From the NCBI GenBank assembly GCA_963817405.1, contig CAWFNW010000003.1, positions 496,001-560,000 on the forward strand: 64,000 nucleotides of DNA, given 5' to 3'. The notes below the pieces were generated by a model. It was not told where the DNA came from. It worked only from the letters and a program-made list of their open reading frames with translations, and made no database searches. Each line of letters opens with the position of its first letter. The first letter of the stretch is position 1. Positions 56,737 to 64,000 of this stretch are shown here, in pieces. Source of the DNA: CAWFNW01 sp963817405 (lineage in GTDB: Bacteria; Actinomycetota; Coriobacteriia; Anaerosomatales; Anaerosomataceae). The position numbers and the translations under genes were made by a program.

Positions 56737-59412
56737 ATGAGCGAGCTGCCCAAGGCGTACGACCCCGACGCCGTCGAGCGCGAGGTCTTCGCATCGTGGA
56801 TGAAGGGGGACTACTTCTCCCAGAGGCCGGTTCCCGGGGCAAAGGCGTTCACGGTCGTCATCCCGCCGCCGAACGTCACGGGCTCGCTCCACATGGGGCA
56901 CGCCCTCAACAACACCATCCAGGACGTCATCATCCGGCGCAGCCGCATGACCGGCCGTCCCACGCGCTGGGTGCTCGGGACCGACCACGCAGGCATCGCC
57001 ACGCAGAACAAGGTGGAGCAGATGCTCGCTGCCCGCGGCCAGACAAGGCACGATGTCGGTCGTGAGCGCTTCATCGAGCTCTGCTGGGAGTGGCGCGCCG
57101 AGCACGGATCGACGATCATCGGCCAGCTCAAAGCGATGGGCTGCTCGTGCGACTACAGCGACGAGCACTTTACGATGGATCCGCCGTACCAGCGTGCCGT
57201 TAAGCGCGTGTTCGTCCAGCTCTTCAATGAGGGTCTCATCTACCGCGGCAAGCGGATCATCAACTGGTGTCCGCGGTGCTCGACGGCGCTCTCCGACATC
57301 GAGGTGGAGCACGAGGAGATCGATGGTCACCTCTGGTACATCCGCTACCCGCTGAAAGATGCGGTTGGCGACCACGACCACGTGGTCGTGGCGACCACGC
57401 GTCCGGAGACGATGCTGGGCGACAGTTGCGTTGCCGTGCACCCCGACGACGAGCGCTATCGCGACCTCGTCGGAGCCACGGTCGTGCTCCCGCTCCTCGG
57501 GCGCGAGATCCCCATCGTCGCGGACGACTTCGTCGACCCGGCGTTCGGCACCGGGGCGGTCAAGGTCACGCCCGCGCACGACCCCAATGACTTCGACATC
57601 GGCGAGCGCCATGGGTGCGAGAAGATCAACGTCCTCGCTGCCGACGCCACCATCACTGAGGAGGGCGGACCCTACGTCGGTCTCGACCGCTACGAGGCCC
57701 GTGGGCGCGTTGTGGCCGATCTGGAGTCTGCCGGGCTGCTCGTCAGGGTAGATGACCACGTGCACGCGGTGGGGCACTGCTATCGCTGTCACACGGTCGT
57801 GGAGCCATGGCTCTCGGACCAGTGGTTCGTGGACATGAAGCCGCTCGCCGCTCCCGCGATCGACGTGGTCCGAGACGGGCAGGTGCGCTTCCACCCCGAG
57901 CGCTGGGCGAACGTCTACTTCCACTGGATGGAGAACATCCGCGACTGGTGCGTCTCGCGCCAGCTGTGGTGGGGTCACCAGATCCCGGTCTTCTACTGCG
58001 ACGCGTGCGGCTCCATGCATGCGAGCGAAGACGACGTGACAGCGTGCCCCGACTGTGGCGGTCCCGTCCGTCAGGACCCCGACGTGCTCGACACTTGGTT
58101 CTCCTCGGCACTGTGGCCGTTCGCCACACTCGGATGGCCGGATCAGACCCCCGAACTCGCCTCGTTCTACCCGACGGCCGTGCTCTCCACCGCGCGAGAC
58201 ATCCTCTTCCTCTGGGTCTCGCGGATGATCATGCAGGGTCTCAAGTTCGCCGGGGACATCCCGTACTCGGAGGTCATCATCCACCCGACGGTGTTCAACG
58301 CCGAGGGCAAGCGGATGAGCAAGTCGCTCGGCACGGGCGTCGACCCGCTCGACCTGATGGTGCACTACGGCGCCGACGGCATGCGCTTCGGCCTCATGCT
58401 GCAAACGACCGGCAGCCAGGACATCAAGTTCGCCGAGGAGAAACTGCTCTCCAGCCGCAACTTCGCGAACAAGATCTGGAACGCGAGCCGGTTCGTGCTC
58501 ATGAAGCTCGGCGATGACTACGTGCCGGGGCCACCGAAGGCTGCAACCGTGGCCGACCGCTGGGTTTTCTCGCGCCTCGCGGCGCTCGCCGACACCGTCG
58601 ACCAAGGTCTGGACGTGGACATCGCCCGCGAGCGTGGAAGTGACGCCTTCCAGTTCGGGGAGGTCGCCCGGGCGCTCTACGACTTCTTCTGGAACGAGTT
58701 CTGCGACTGGTACATCGAGCTCGCCAAGGGCCGGCTTGCGGCCGGCGGGGGTGCCGCGCTCACGGCGAAGCGCAACCTCGTGTTCGTGCTCGACCGGGCG
58801 CTCCGCCTGCTCCACCCGATGATGCCGTTCATCACCGAGGAGATTTGGCGCCAGCTGCCGCTCACCGAGGCCGACAGCGCGCCCTCGCTGATGGTCGCGG
58901 CGTGGCCGACGGGGCTGGCGGAGGCGCGCGACGAGGGTGCCGAAGCATCCATGCGCACACTTCAAGAGCTGGTGACCGAGGTCCGCGCCGTGCGTGCGCG
59001 CTACTCGGTGTCGCCGAAGGTGTCGGTCGACCTCATCGTGCGCGCAAGCGGCGCGGCTGCGCTCCTCATCGAGTCGCAGCGCCACTACCTGCACGAACTC
59101 GCGGGGGTGGGGGAGCTCACGATCGGCGCCGCGGCCGTCAAGCCGCCGCACGCGGCGGTCGCCGTTGCCGGCGACGCAGAGCTCTACATCCCGCTGGAAG
59201 GGCTCGTCGACATCGCGGCCGAACGGGAGCGCGTCGCACGCGAGCTCGACCGCACGCGTGCAGAACACGAGCGGCTGACGAAGAAGCTCGGCAACGAGGG
59301 CTTCCTCGCGAAGGCCGCGCCGGAGGTCATCGAGAAGGACCGCGGGCGGGCCACCGAGCTCGAGCAGCAGCTGGCGACGCTCGAGGCGCAGCACGCCGAT
59401 CTCGCGGACTGA
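56737..59412 (+). CDS. valS: Valyl-tRNA synthetase
   Basis: An 891-residue class I synthetase that charges tRNA-Val. The HIGH motif is in PPPNVTGSLHMGHALN and KMSKS is GKRMSKSLGTGVDPLDLM. The editing domain includes TTRPETMLGDSCVAVHP and DDFVDPAFGTGAVKVTPAHDPNDF, and the C-terminal coiled-coil (ERERVARELDRTRAEHERLTKKLGNEGFLAKA) is present. A very long open frame on the opposite strand is a composition artefact. folC follows after 4 bases. Confidence 0.97.
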   Translation: MSELPKAYDPDAVEREVFASWMKGDYFSQRPVPGAKAFTVVIPPPNVTGSLHMGHALNNTIQDVIIRRSRMTGRPTRWVLGTDHAGIATQNKVEQMLAARGQTRHDVGRERFIELCWEWRAEHGSTIIGQLKAMGCSCDYSDEHFTMDPPYQRAVKRVFVQLFNEGLIYRGKRIINWCPRCSTALSDIEVEHEEIDGHLWYIRYPLKDAVGDHDHVVVATTRPETMLGDSCVAVHPDDERYRDLVGATVVLPLLGREIPIVADDFVDPAFGTGAVKVTPAHDPNDFDIGERHGCEKINVLAADATITEEGGPYVGLDRYEARGRVVADLESAGLLVRVDDHVHAVGHCYRCHTVVEPWLSDQWFVDMKPLAAPAIDVVRDGQVRFHPERWANVYFHWMENIRDWCVSRQLWWGHQIPVFYCDACGSMHASEDDVTACPDCGGPVRQDPDVLDTWFSSALWPFATLGWPDQTPELASFYPTAVLSTARDILFLWVSRMIMQGLKFAGDIPYSEVIIHPTVFNAEGKRMSKSLGTGVDPLDLMVHYGADGMRFGLMLQTTGSQDIKFAEEKLLSSRNFANKIWNASRFVLMKLGDDYVPGPPKAATVADRWVFSRLAALADTVDQGLDVDIARERGSDAFQFGEVARALYDFFWNEFCDWYIELAKGRLAAGGGAALTAKRNLVFVLDRALRLLHPMMPFITEEIWRQLPLTEADSAPSLMVAAWPTGLAEARDEGAEASMRTLQELVTEVRAVRARYSVSPKVSVDLIVRASGAAALLIESQRHYLHELAGVGELTIGAAAVKPPHAAVAVAGDAELYIPLEGLVDIAAERERVARELDRTRAEHERLTKKLGNEGFLAKAAPEVIEKDRGRATELEQQLATLEAQHADLAD

Positions 59413-59416
59413 TGCG

Positions 59417-60778
59417 ATGAGCGCCGAGCGCGCACTGAACTACGCCCAGGCGGTCGACCGCCTCGGGCGTGCGCTTGCGTTCGGCATCAACCCGTCGCTC
59501 GATGGCATCCGCGCGCTTGCCGCCGCCCTCGGATCACCGGAGGCGCGCTTCCGCTCGGTACAGGTCACAGGCACCAACGGCAAGACCTCGGTGACGCGGC
59601 TCGTCGCGGCGATCCTCACCGGACACGGTGCGCGCGCGGGCACCTACACGAGCCCGCACCTCGTCTCGTACACCGAGCGCGTCCTGATCGACGGCGAGCC
59701 GGTGAGCGAGGGACTCTTCGCAGCGGCGGTAAGCGTCGCGGCCGATGCGGCGGACACCCTTTCGGCGCGCGGCGCCGAGGCTCTCTGTCTGCCGACCGAC
59801 GCAGTGGCCGCCTCCGTGACCGAGTTCGAGCTCATTACGGCAGCAGCCCTGTGGGCGTTCGCGCAGGAAGGCGTCGAGTGGGCGGCGCTCGAGGTGGGTA
59901 TGGGCGGTCGCTGGGATGCAACCTCCGTCGTCCGCCCCGAGGTGGCCGTGATCACCGGCGTCGCGCTCGACCACACCGAGCGCTTGGGTGAAACCCGCGA
60001 GGCGATTGCCGAGGACAAGGCGCAGATCATCAAGCCGGGCTCGACCGCCGTGCTCGGTCCGGGTATCGTGGGTGTCGATGAAATCGTCGCAGCGCGGGCA
60101 GCCGCGGTGGACGCCCCGGTCGTGCGCGTGGGGGGCACGGCGTCTGATGTCACCTGGACAATCACGGTGGCGCCGGATCGTCCCGGCGGCTTGCTCGTGC
60201 TTGAGGTCCGCACGCCGCGCGCCGTATACCGAGGCCTGACACTCGTCGCACCCGCATACCAGGCGCCGAACGTGGCCGTCGCCATCGCCGCAGCCGAAGC
60301 CGCGCTCGGCGGCGCGCTTGACCCGCGCGAGCTCGCCGCTGCGCTGGCGCGTGTCACCTTCCCCGGCCGTTTCGAGCTCGTGCGCGAGGCACCGCCGCTC
60401 GTCATCGACGGCGCCCACAATCCCGAGGCGGCGGGGGTGCTCGCGGCGGCTCTCGCCGCCGCGTTCGCGGACACGCCGCCGGTGGCGCTCATCGGGATGA
60501 TGGGGGACAAGGACGCCGGCGGCGTCATCCGCGCCCTCGTGCCCGTCGTCGCGGGCTTCGTGTGCACGCGGAGCGGCTCGGAGCGCGCGCTCGCCCCCGA
60601 GGCGCTCGCCGAGGTCGTGCGAGCGGAGGGCGCCGCGGTCCTCGGCATCGCGCCGGATGTGCAGGCCGCGCTCCCGCTCGCCGATGGGTTCGCGCAGGCG
60701 GTCGGCGCGCCTGGCGTCATCGCCTGCGGCAGCATCTACGTCGCGGGTGAGGTGCGGGGGCTCGTGCTCGGAGGGTGA
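59417..60778 (+). CDS. folC: Bifunctional folylpolyglutamate/dihydrofolate synthase
   Basis: A 453-residue Mur-ligase-family enzyme adding glutamate to folates. The ATP loop is VTGTNGKTSVTRL, followed by TYTSPHLVSYTERVLIDGEPV, GVEWAALEVGMGGRWDATSVV, GVALDHTERLGETREAIAEDKAQIIKPG and the C-terminal DGAHNPEAAGVL. Directly behind valS, a frequent pairing (valS-folC) in Gram-positive lineages. Confidence 0.95.
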   Translation: MSAERALNYAQAVDRLGRALAFGINPSLDGIRALAAALGSPEARFRSVQVTGTNGKTSVTRLVAAILTGHGARAGTYTSPHLVSYTERVLIDGEPVSEGLFAAAVSVAADAADTLSARGAEALCLPTDAVAASVTEFELITAAALWAFAQEGVEWAALEVGMGGRWDATSVVRPEVAVITGVALDHTERLGETREAIAEDKAQIIKPGSTAVLGPGIVGVDEIVAARAAAVDAPVVRVGGTASDVTWTITVAPDRPGGLLVLEVRTPRAVYRGLTLVAPAYQAPNVAVAIAAAEAALGGALDPRELAAALARVTFPGRFELVREAPPLVIDGAHNPEAAGVLAAALAAAFADTPPVALIGMMGDKDAGGVIRALVPVVAGFVCTRSGSERALAPEALAEVVRAEGAAVLGIAPDVQAALPLADGFAQAVGAPGVIACGSIYVAGEVRGLVLGG

Positions 60779-60812
60779 GGCCCCGCATTGTGCCACGCGG
60801 CGTGCGATACGG

Positions 60813-60818
60813 TAGAAT
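60813..60818 (+). promoter_or_regulatory. -10 box (TAGAAT) for the zinc-ribbon gene
   Basis: TAGAAT lies 63 bases before the ATG at 60882. TTGTGC at 60788-60793 could be a -35, but the spacer would be 19 bases. Confidence 0.45.
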
Positions 60819-60881
60819 CCCGATAGTCGTGCTGCGAGCGCACGCGTCCGCATGCCGCTTACGCCCGCCGAAGGGACGCTG

Positions 60882-61328
60882 ATGACCGAGCTCTTCGATT
60901 CGCTCTTGAAGCCGATCCTTAACAATCCGATCGTCCAGCTCGCGACGCGTCTGTGCTGGCTCTTCGCGGCCATTCTGCTCATCGCGCTGGTCTTCTGGAC
61001 GTGGCGAGACGCCGAGCGACGCGGGGCGATGCCGTGGTTCTGGGCCCTCGTGGTGCTGCTCTTCAACATCCCCGGCTATGTCATCTACATGGTCGTGCGC
61101 CCGCCGGACTATCTCGAGGACGTGCACGAGCGCAACCTGGAGATTCAGTCCCATCAAGCGGAGCTCAGCCGGACGAATCCGACCTGTCCGGCCTGTTTCA
61201 AGCCCATCGAGAACGACTACCTCATCTGCCCGTCGTGCATGAAGAAGCTCAAGAAGGAGTGCATCAACTGCGAGCGACCGCTCAAGCTTGAGTGGGGGGT
61301 CTGCCCGTACTGCAGGACGCAGCAGTGA
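60882..61328 (+). CDS. Membrane protein with C-terminal double zinc ribbon
   Basis: A 148-residue protein. Membrane segments lie at about 22-44 (LCWLFAAILLIALVFWTW) and 55-75 (WFWALVVLLFNIPGYVIYMVV). The C-terminal half holds two zinc ribbons: CPACFKPIENDYLICPSCMKKL and CINCERPLKLEWGVCPYCRTQ. Function unknown; position between folC and thrS is not informative. The ATG at 60882 with GAAGGGA upstream is preferred to an ATG 30 bases earlier. Confidence 0.8.
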   Translation: MTELFDSLLKPILNNPIVQLATRLCWLFAAILLIALVFWTWRDAERRGAMPWFWALVVLLFNIPGYVIYMVVRPPDYLEDVHERNLEIQSHQAELSRTNPTCPACFKPIENDYLICPSCMKKLKKECINCERPLKLEWGVCPYCRTQQ

Positions 61329-61364
61329 TTCAGCCCGCATGGCGCTGCATCTGAGATGACGTCG

Positions 61365-61388
61365 GCCGCCCCGTTTGTGCGGGGCGGC
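61365..61388 (+). terminator. GC-rich hairpin between the zinc-ribbon gene and thrS
   Basis: An 8-bp perfect stem (GCCGCCCC with GGGGCGGC), 8-base loop, ending 20 bases before the thrS ATG. Without a T run it may be a terminator, or may affect thrS translation. Confidence 0.45.
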
Positions 61389-61408
61389 GGCATCGGTGGA
61401 GGTTCGAC

Positions 61409-63316
61409 ATGGTTGAGATAGCAGTCACGCTGCCCGATGGCCAGAGCATCGCGGTTGCCCCCGGATCGCGCGTGATCGACGTCGCGACGGCGATCAGCCC
61501 GCGGCTGGCGCAAGCCGCCATTGCCGGCGTCGTGGATGGCGCGCTCGTGGACGTCTCGGCGCCCGTGCCCGCTGGCGCCCAGGTCCGGATCGTCACGGAC
61601 AAGAGCCCCGAGGCGCTCGGCGTGCTCCGCCACTCGGCGGGTCACGTCATGGCGGAGGCGGTGAAGGCTCTCTTCCCGACGGCGCGCTTCGGCATCGGTC
61701 CCGCCATCGAGGACGGCTTCTACTACGACTTCGACGCCGACCGCCCGTTCACGCCGGAGGACCTCGAGGCCATCGAAGCCAGGATGCGCGAGATCATTGC
61801 CGAGGAGCTTCCCTTCGTCCGAGGCGAGCTCGACCGCCTCGAGGCGCTCGACGCGTTCGCGGCGCAGCCGTACAAGCGTGAGCTCATCGAGGACCTGCCC
61901 GAGGGTGAGACCATCTCGATCTACACGCAGGGCGCCTTCACCGACCTCTGCCGGGGCCCGCACGTGCCGCACACGGGCTGGATCAAGGCATTCAAGCTCA
62001 CGAAGGTGGCGGGCGCGTACTGGCGCGGCGACTCGGATCGGCCGATGCTGCAGCGCATCTACGGCACCGCGTGGTTCACGCAGAAGGACCTCGACGCCTA
62101 CCTCACGCGCGTCGAGGAGGCCGAGAAGCGCGACCACCGCAGGCTCGGCCGCGAGCTCGACCTGTTCCACTTCGACGAGATGGCCGGAAGCGGTCTCGTT
62201 CTCTATCACCCCAAGGGTGCGCGCGTGCTGCACGAGCTCATCGAGTGGCTGAGCGACGACCTCTACCGGCGCGGCTACGTCGAGATCCGCACGCCGCACG
62301 TGTACCGCGCCGAGGTGTGGAAGACGAGCGGACACTGGGACTTCTACCGCGACAACATGTACACCTTCAAGGTCGACGAGGGGGAGGGCAAGGAGCCGAG
62401 CGACTACGCCGTGAAGCCCATGAACTGCCCCGGCGCGGTGCTCGTCTACGCCGTTGATCCCCGCTCGTATCGCGACCTGCCGATGCGGCTGTTCGAGTTC
62501 GGCACGGTGTACCGTCACGAGAAGAGCGGCGTCGTGCACGGCCTCATGCGCGCCCGTGGCTTCACGCAGGACGACGCGCACATCTTCTGCACCGGCGAGC
62601 AGATCGTGCCGGAGGTCAAGGCGATGCTCGACCTCGTGAAGTACATCATGGACACGTTCGGCTTCGAGTACTCTGCGGAGGTCTCGACCAAGCCGGAGAA
62701 GGCCGTAGGCAGCGACGAAGGTTGGGAGCTCGCCACGAAGGCGCTCATGACCGCGCTCGAAGAGTGGGGTCTGCCGTACCAGATCAACGAAGGCGACGGA
62801 GCGTTCTACGGCCCCAAGATCGACATCAAGGTGAAGGACGCCATCGGCCGCATCTGGCAGCTCTCCACGATCCAGGTCGACTTCAACTTCCCCGAGCGCT
62901 TCGATCTCACCTACCGCACCGCCGAGAACACCGAGGAGCGCCCTTACATGCTCCACCGGGCGATCTTCGGGAGCATGGAACGCTTCTTCGGCATCCTTAT
63001 CGAGCACACCGCGGGTTCGCTCCCGATGTGGCTCTCGCCCGTGCAGGCACTCGTCATCCCCATTGCCGACCGGCACCTCGACTACGCGCACGAAGTGCAG
63101 GCGGTACTCGGCCGCGCGAAGATCCGCGCCGAGGTCGCCGAGGACAGCGAGCCGATGCGGGTGAAGATCGCCAAGGCGCAGCAGCAGAAGGTGCCCTACA
63201 TGCTCGTGGTGGGCGACAAGGAGATCGAAGCAGGCCTGGTCGGTGTGCGCGAACGCACGCAGGGCGACCTCGGCGCGATGGGGATCGACGGCGTTCGTCG
63301 AGCGTGTTATGAGTGA
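61409..63316 (+). CDS. thrS: Threonyl-tRNA synthetase
   Basis: A 635-residue class II synthetase. N-terminal TGS domain (residues 1-60), editing domain with HSAGHVMAEAVKALFP, the catalytic core with MNCPGAVLVYAVDPRSYRDLPMRLFEFGTVYRHEKSGVVHGLMRARGFTQDDAHIFC, motif 3 region HRAIFGSMERFFGILIEHTAGSLPMWLSPVQ, and the anticodon-binding domain. GGAGG is about 8 bases before the ATG. infC follows behind its own leader, the common thrS-infC order. Confidence 0.97.
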   Translation: MVEIAVTLPDGQSIAVAPGSRVIDVATAISPRLAQAAIAGVVDGALVDVSAPVPAGAQVRIVTDKSPEALGVLRHSAGHVMAEAVKALFPTARFGIGPAIEDGFYYDFDADRPFTPEDLEAIEARMREIIAEELPFVRGELDRLEALDAFAAQPYKRELIEDLPEGETISIYTQGAFTDLCRGPHVPHTGWIKAFKLTKVAGAYWRGDSDRPMLQRIYGTAWFTQKDLDAYLTRVEEAEKRDHRRLGRELDLFHFDEMAGSGLVLYHPKGARVLHELIEWLSDDLYRRGYVEIRTPHVYRAEVWKTSGHWDFYRDNMYTFKVDEGEGKEPSDYAVKPMNCPGAVLVYAVDPRSYRDLPMRLFEFGTVYRHEKSGVVHGLMRARGFTQDDAHIFCTGEQIVPEVKAMLDLVKYIMDTFGFEYSAEVSTKPEKAVGSDEGWELATKALMTALEEWGLPYQINEGDGAFYGPKIDIKVKDAIGRIWQLSTIQVDFNFPERFDLTYRTAENTEERPYMLHRAIFGSMERFFGILIEHTAGSLPMWLSPVQALVIPIADRHLDYAHEVQAVLGRAKIRAEVAEDSEPMRVKIAKAQQQKVPYMLVVGDKEIEAGLVGVRERTQGDLGAMGIDGVRRACYE

Positions 63317-63348
63317 GCGCCCGGCGCAAGGGTAGCCGCGTGTGCCGC

Positions 63349-63378
63349 TGGACAACGCTGCGCTGCGCCGCGTATACT
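63349..63378 (+). promoter_or_regulatory. Promoter for infC
   Basis: TGGACA (63349-63354) and TATACT (63373-63378) with an 18-base spacer. Transcription would begin near 63385, giving an untranslated leader of about 230 bases. Confidence 0.65.
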
Positions 63379-63384
63379 CGCACG

Positions 63385-63613
63385 GCTAATCGAATACCGA
63401 TGAAGTGGGACCCCGCCCCTCGGGGTCGATGTGGTCCCCACCTTGCGGCGCACGAGCGTGCAGCTGTCTGGTCGAGAGGATCGACTCGGTCCCGGGAAAC
63501 CTGGTCCGGCGTCGTTCGTATCGTCCCGACGGCAGAAGCCGCCGGGACGTTGTGTTTCACAGGAGTCAGGTGCGGTCGAACGGGTGACCGCCGATTGCGG
63601 AGGTGAAAGGCCT
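63385..63613 (+). promoter_or_regulatory. Structured infC leader, possible attenuator
   Basis: The leader has several alternative G/C stems: GACCCC/GGGGTC around 63409-63429, pairing options between GGGACC and GGTCCC, and a strong hairpin 63522-63549 (CGTCCCG/CGGGACG plus inner pairs) followed by TTGTGTTT. The layout resembles ribosomal-protein autoregulated leaders of infC-rpmI-rplT operons. No specific Rfam structure could be assigned by eye. Confidence 0.5.
63522..63549 (+). terminator. Attenuator-type hairpin in the infC leader
   Basis: CGTCCCG (63522-63528) pairs with CGGGACG (63543-63549), with further inner pairs, followed by TTGTGTTT. Positioned 65 bases before the infC start. Confidence 0.55.
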
Positions 63614-64000
63614 ATTAGCGCGACCGATCCAAGGATCAACGAGCGCATTCGCGCGCCGAGGTGCAGGCTCATTGGGGACGACGGCGAGCAGCTCGGAATC
63701 TTCAACATCGGCGATGCACTGCGTATCGCCGACGAGCAGGGACTGGATCTTGTCGAGATCGCCCCGACCGCCGACCCGCCGGTCTGCAAGATCATGGACT
63801 TCGGTAAGTACCGCTACGAACAGGCGATCAAGGCCAAGATCGCGCGAAAGCACCAGACCACCGTGCAGGTAAAAGAGATCAAGTTCCGACCCAAGATCGA
63901 CAAGCACGACTACGAGACCAAGAAGCGCCACGTCATCCGGTTCCTGGAGGCCGGCGCCAAGGTCAAGGTGACGATCATGTTCCGGGGACGCGAGATGGTC
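63614..64000 (+). CDS. infC: Translation initiation factor IF-3 (3' end beyond window), ATT start
   Basis: 129 codons are visible. The product begins ISATDPRINERIRAPRCRLIGDDGEQLG (as encoded), then IADEQGLDLVEIAPTADPPVCKIMDFGKYRYEQ and the KEIKFRPKIDKHDYETKKRHVIRFLEAG linker and C-domain, clear IF3. The best start is ATT at 63614: GGAGGTGA (63599-63606) lies exactly 7 bases upstream. An in-frame GTG at 63584 lacks a usable Shine-Dalgarno. IF3 normally rejects non-AUG starts, so an ATT start gives autoregulation, as established for E. coli infC. A GTG at 63603 in another frame is a shadow. Confidence 0.93.
   Translation, partial: MSATDPRINERIRAPRCRLIGDDGEQLGIFNIGDALRIADEQGLDLVEIAPTADPPVCKIMDFGKYRYEQAIKAKIARKHQTTVQVKEIKFRPKIDKHDYETKKRHVIRFLEAGAKVKVTIMFRGREMV

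Noticed and set aside
56560..59394. A very long open frame on the minus strand opposite valS
   Set aside because: Its product is Arg/Asp/His/Val-rich with no family resemblance, as expected from the antisense of a GC-rich gene; valS on the plus strand has all synthetase motifs.
61217..63355. A long minus-strand open frame opposite thrS
   Set aside because: Antisense shadow of thrS; no recognisable domain and no ribosome-binding site.
63603..63872. GTG-started frame overlapping the beginning of infC
   Set aside because: It is out of frame with the clear IF3 coding sequence; its GTG is part of the infC Shine-Dalgarno region.
1..64000. CRISPR arrays, insertion sequences or prophage genes
   Set aside because: No regularly spaced direct repeats, transposase, integrase or phage structural genes were seen on either strand.

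Overview
This window is one contiguous stretch of a high-GC bacterial chromosome with dense, operon-packed genes, many GTG/TTG starts, encoded CCA ends on the tRNAs, and strong -10 boxes of the TATACT/TAGAAT type. Gene content (FtsEX, split transketolase, M42 peptidase, HdrD/DsrK-like redox proteins, large multiheme cytochromes, DUF5996 and Imm-5-like proteins) suggests an Actinomycetota member, plausibly an environmental Coriobacteriia-type lineage (OPB41/Anaerosomatales-like) with respiratory metabolism. That placement is inferred from content, not from a marker-gene comparison.

Layout. 1-11.6 kb is housekeeping: a split transketolase (5' end cut by the window), ftsE-ftsX-S41 protease, RNase R, an M42 peptidase, then a ribosome-rescue group (smpB, tmRNA, a GGQ release-factor-like protein), a small export protein and a URO-D-like protein. 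11.7-15.0 kb (minus strand) is a sulfur-trafficking redox operon: ArsR regulator, DsrE2, TusA, a NarI/DsrM-like membrane subunit and a DsrK/HdrD-like Fe-S protein, with a persulfide-sensor-type operator in front. 15.2-25.1 kb is a chemosensory operon (DUF4388, CheR-TPR, CheY, a GspE/PilB-like pseudo-ATPase, two CheW, MCP, CheA-REC, CheB). 25.2-28.6 kb holds murI, an MBL hydrolase, rph, rdgB and a VOC protein. 28.7-29.3 kb is a cluster of five tRNAs. 29.5-31.9 kb carries small stress/membrane proteins, a lipoprotein, an orphan Imm-5-like gene and an SDR gene remnant.

32-42.3 kb holds a DUF255 thioredoxin-domain protein and an aerobic respiration operon: cbb3 oxidase CcoN, an unusual five-heme CcoO-type cytochrome, CcoS, two small unknown proteins and a Cu+-type P1B ATPase, followed by DUF3052-like and DUF5996 genes. 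42.4-45.6 kb (minus) encodes a membrane protein and a histidine kinase/OmpR-type response regulator. Divergent from the regulator is a seven-gene operon (45.8-52.5 kb) for a menaquinol-oxidising NrfD/ferredoxin module feeding membrane-anchored multiheme cytochromes, with 41 canonical heme motifs plus 4 variant ones. This is the most striking system in the window: a candidate route for quinol-derived electrons to extracellular or periplasm-like acceptors.

52.6-64 kb returns to housekeeping: a membrane protein, tRNA-Leu, trigger factor (disrupted by two apparent one-base insertions), clpP, clpX, valS, folC, a zinc-ribbon membrane protein, thrS and the start of infC, which uses an ATT start codon behind a structured leader. 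No insertion sequence, prophage or CRISPR array was seen. No gene-free stretch exceeds 300 bases.
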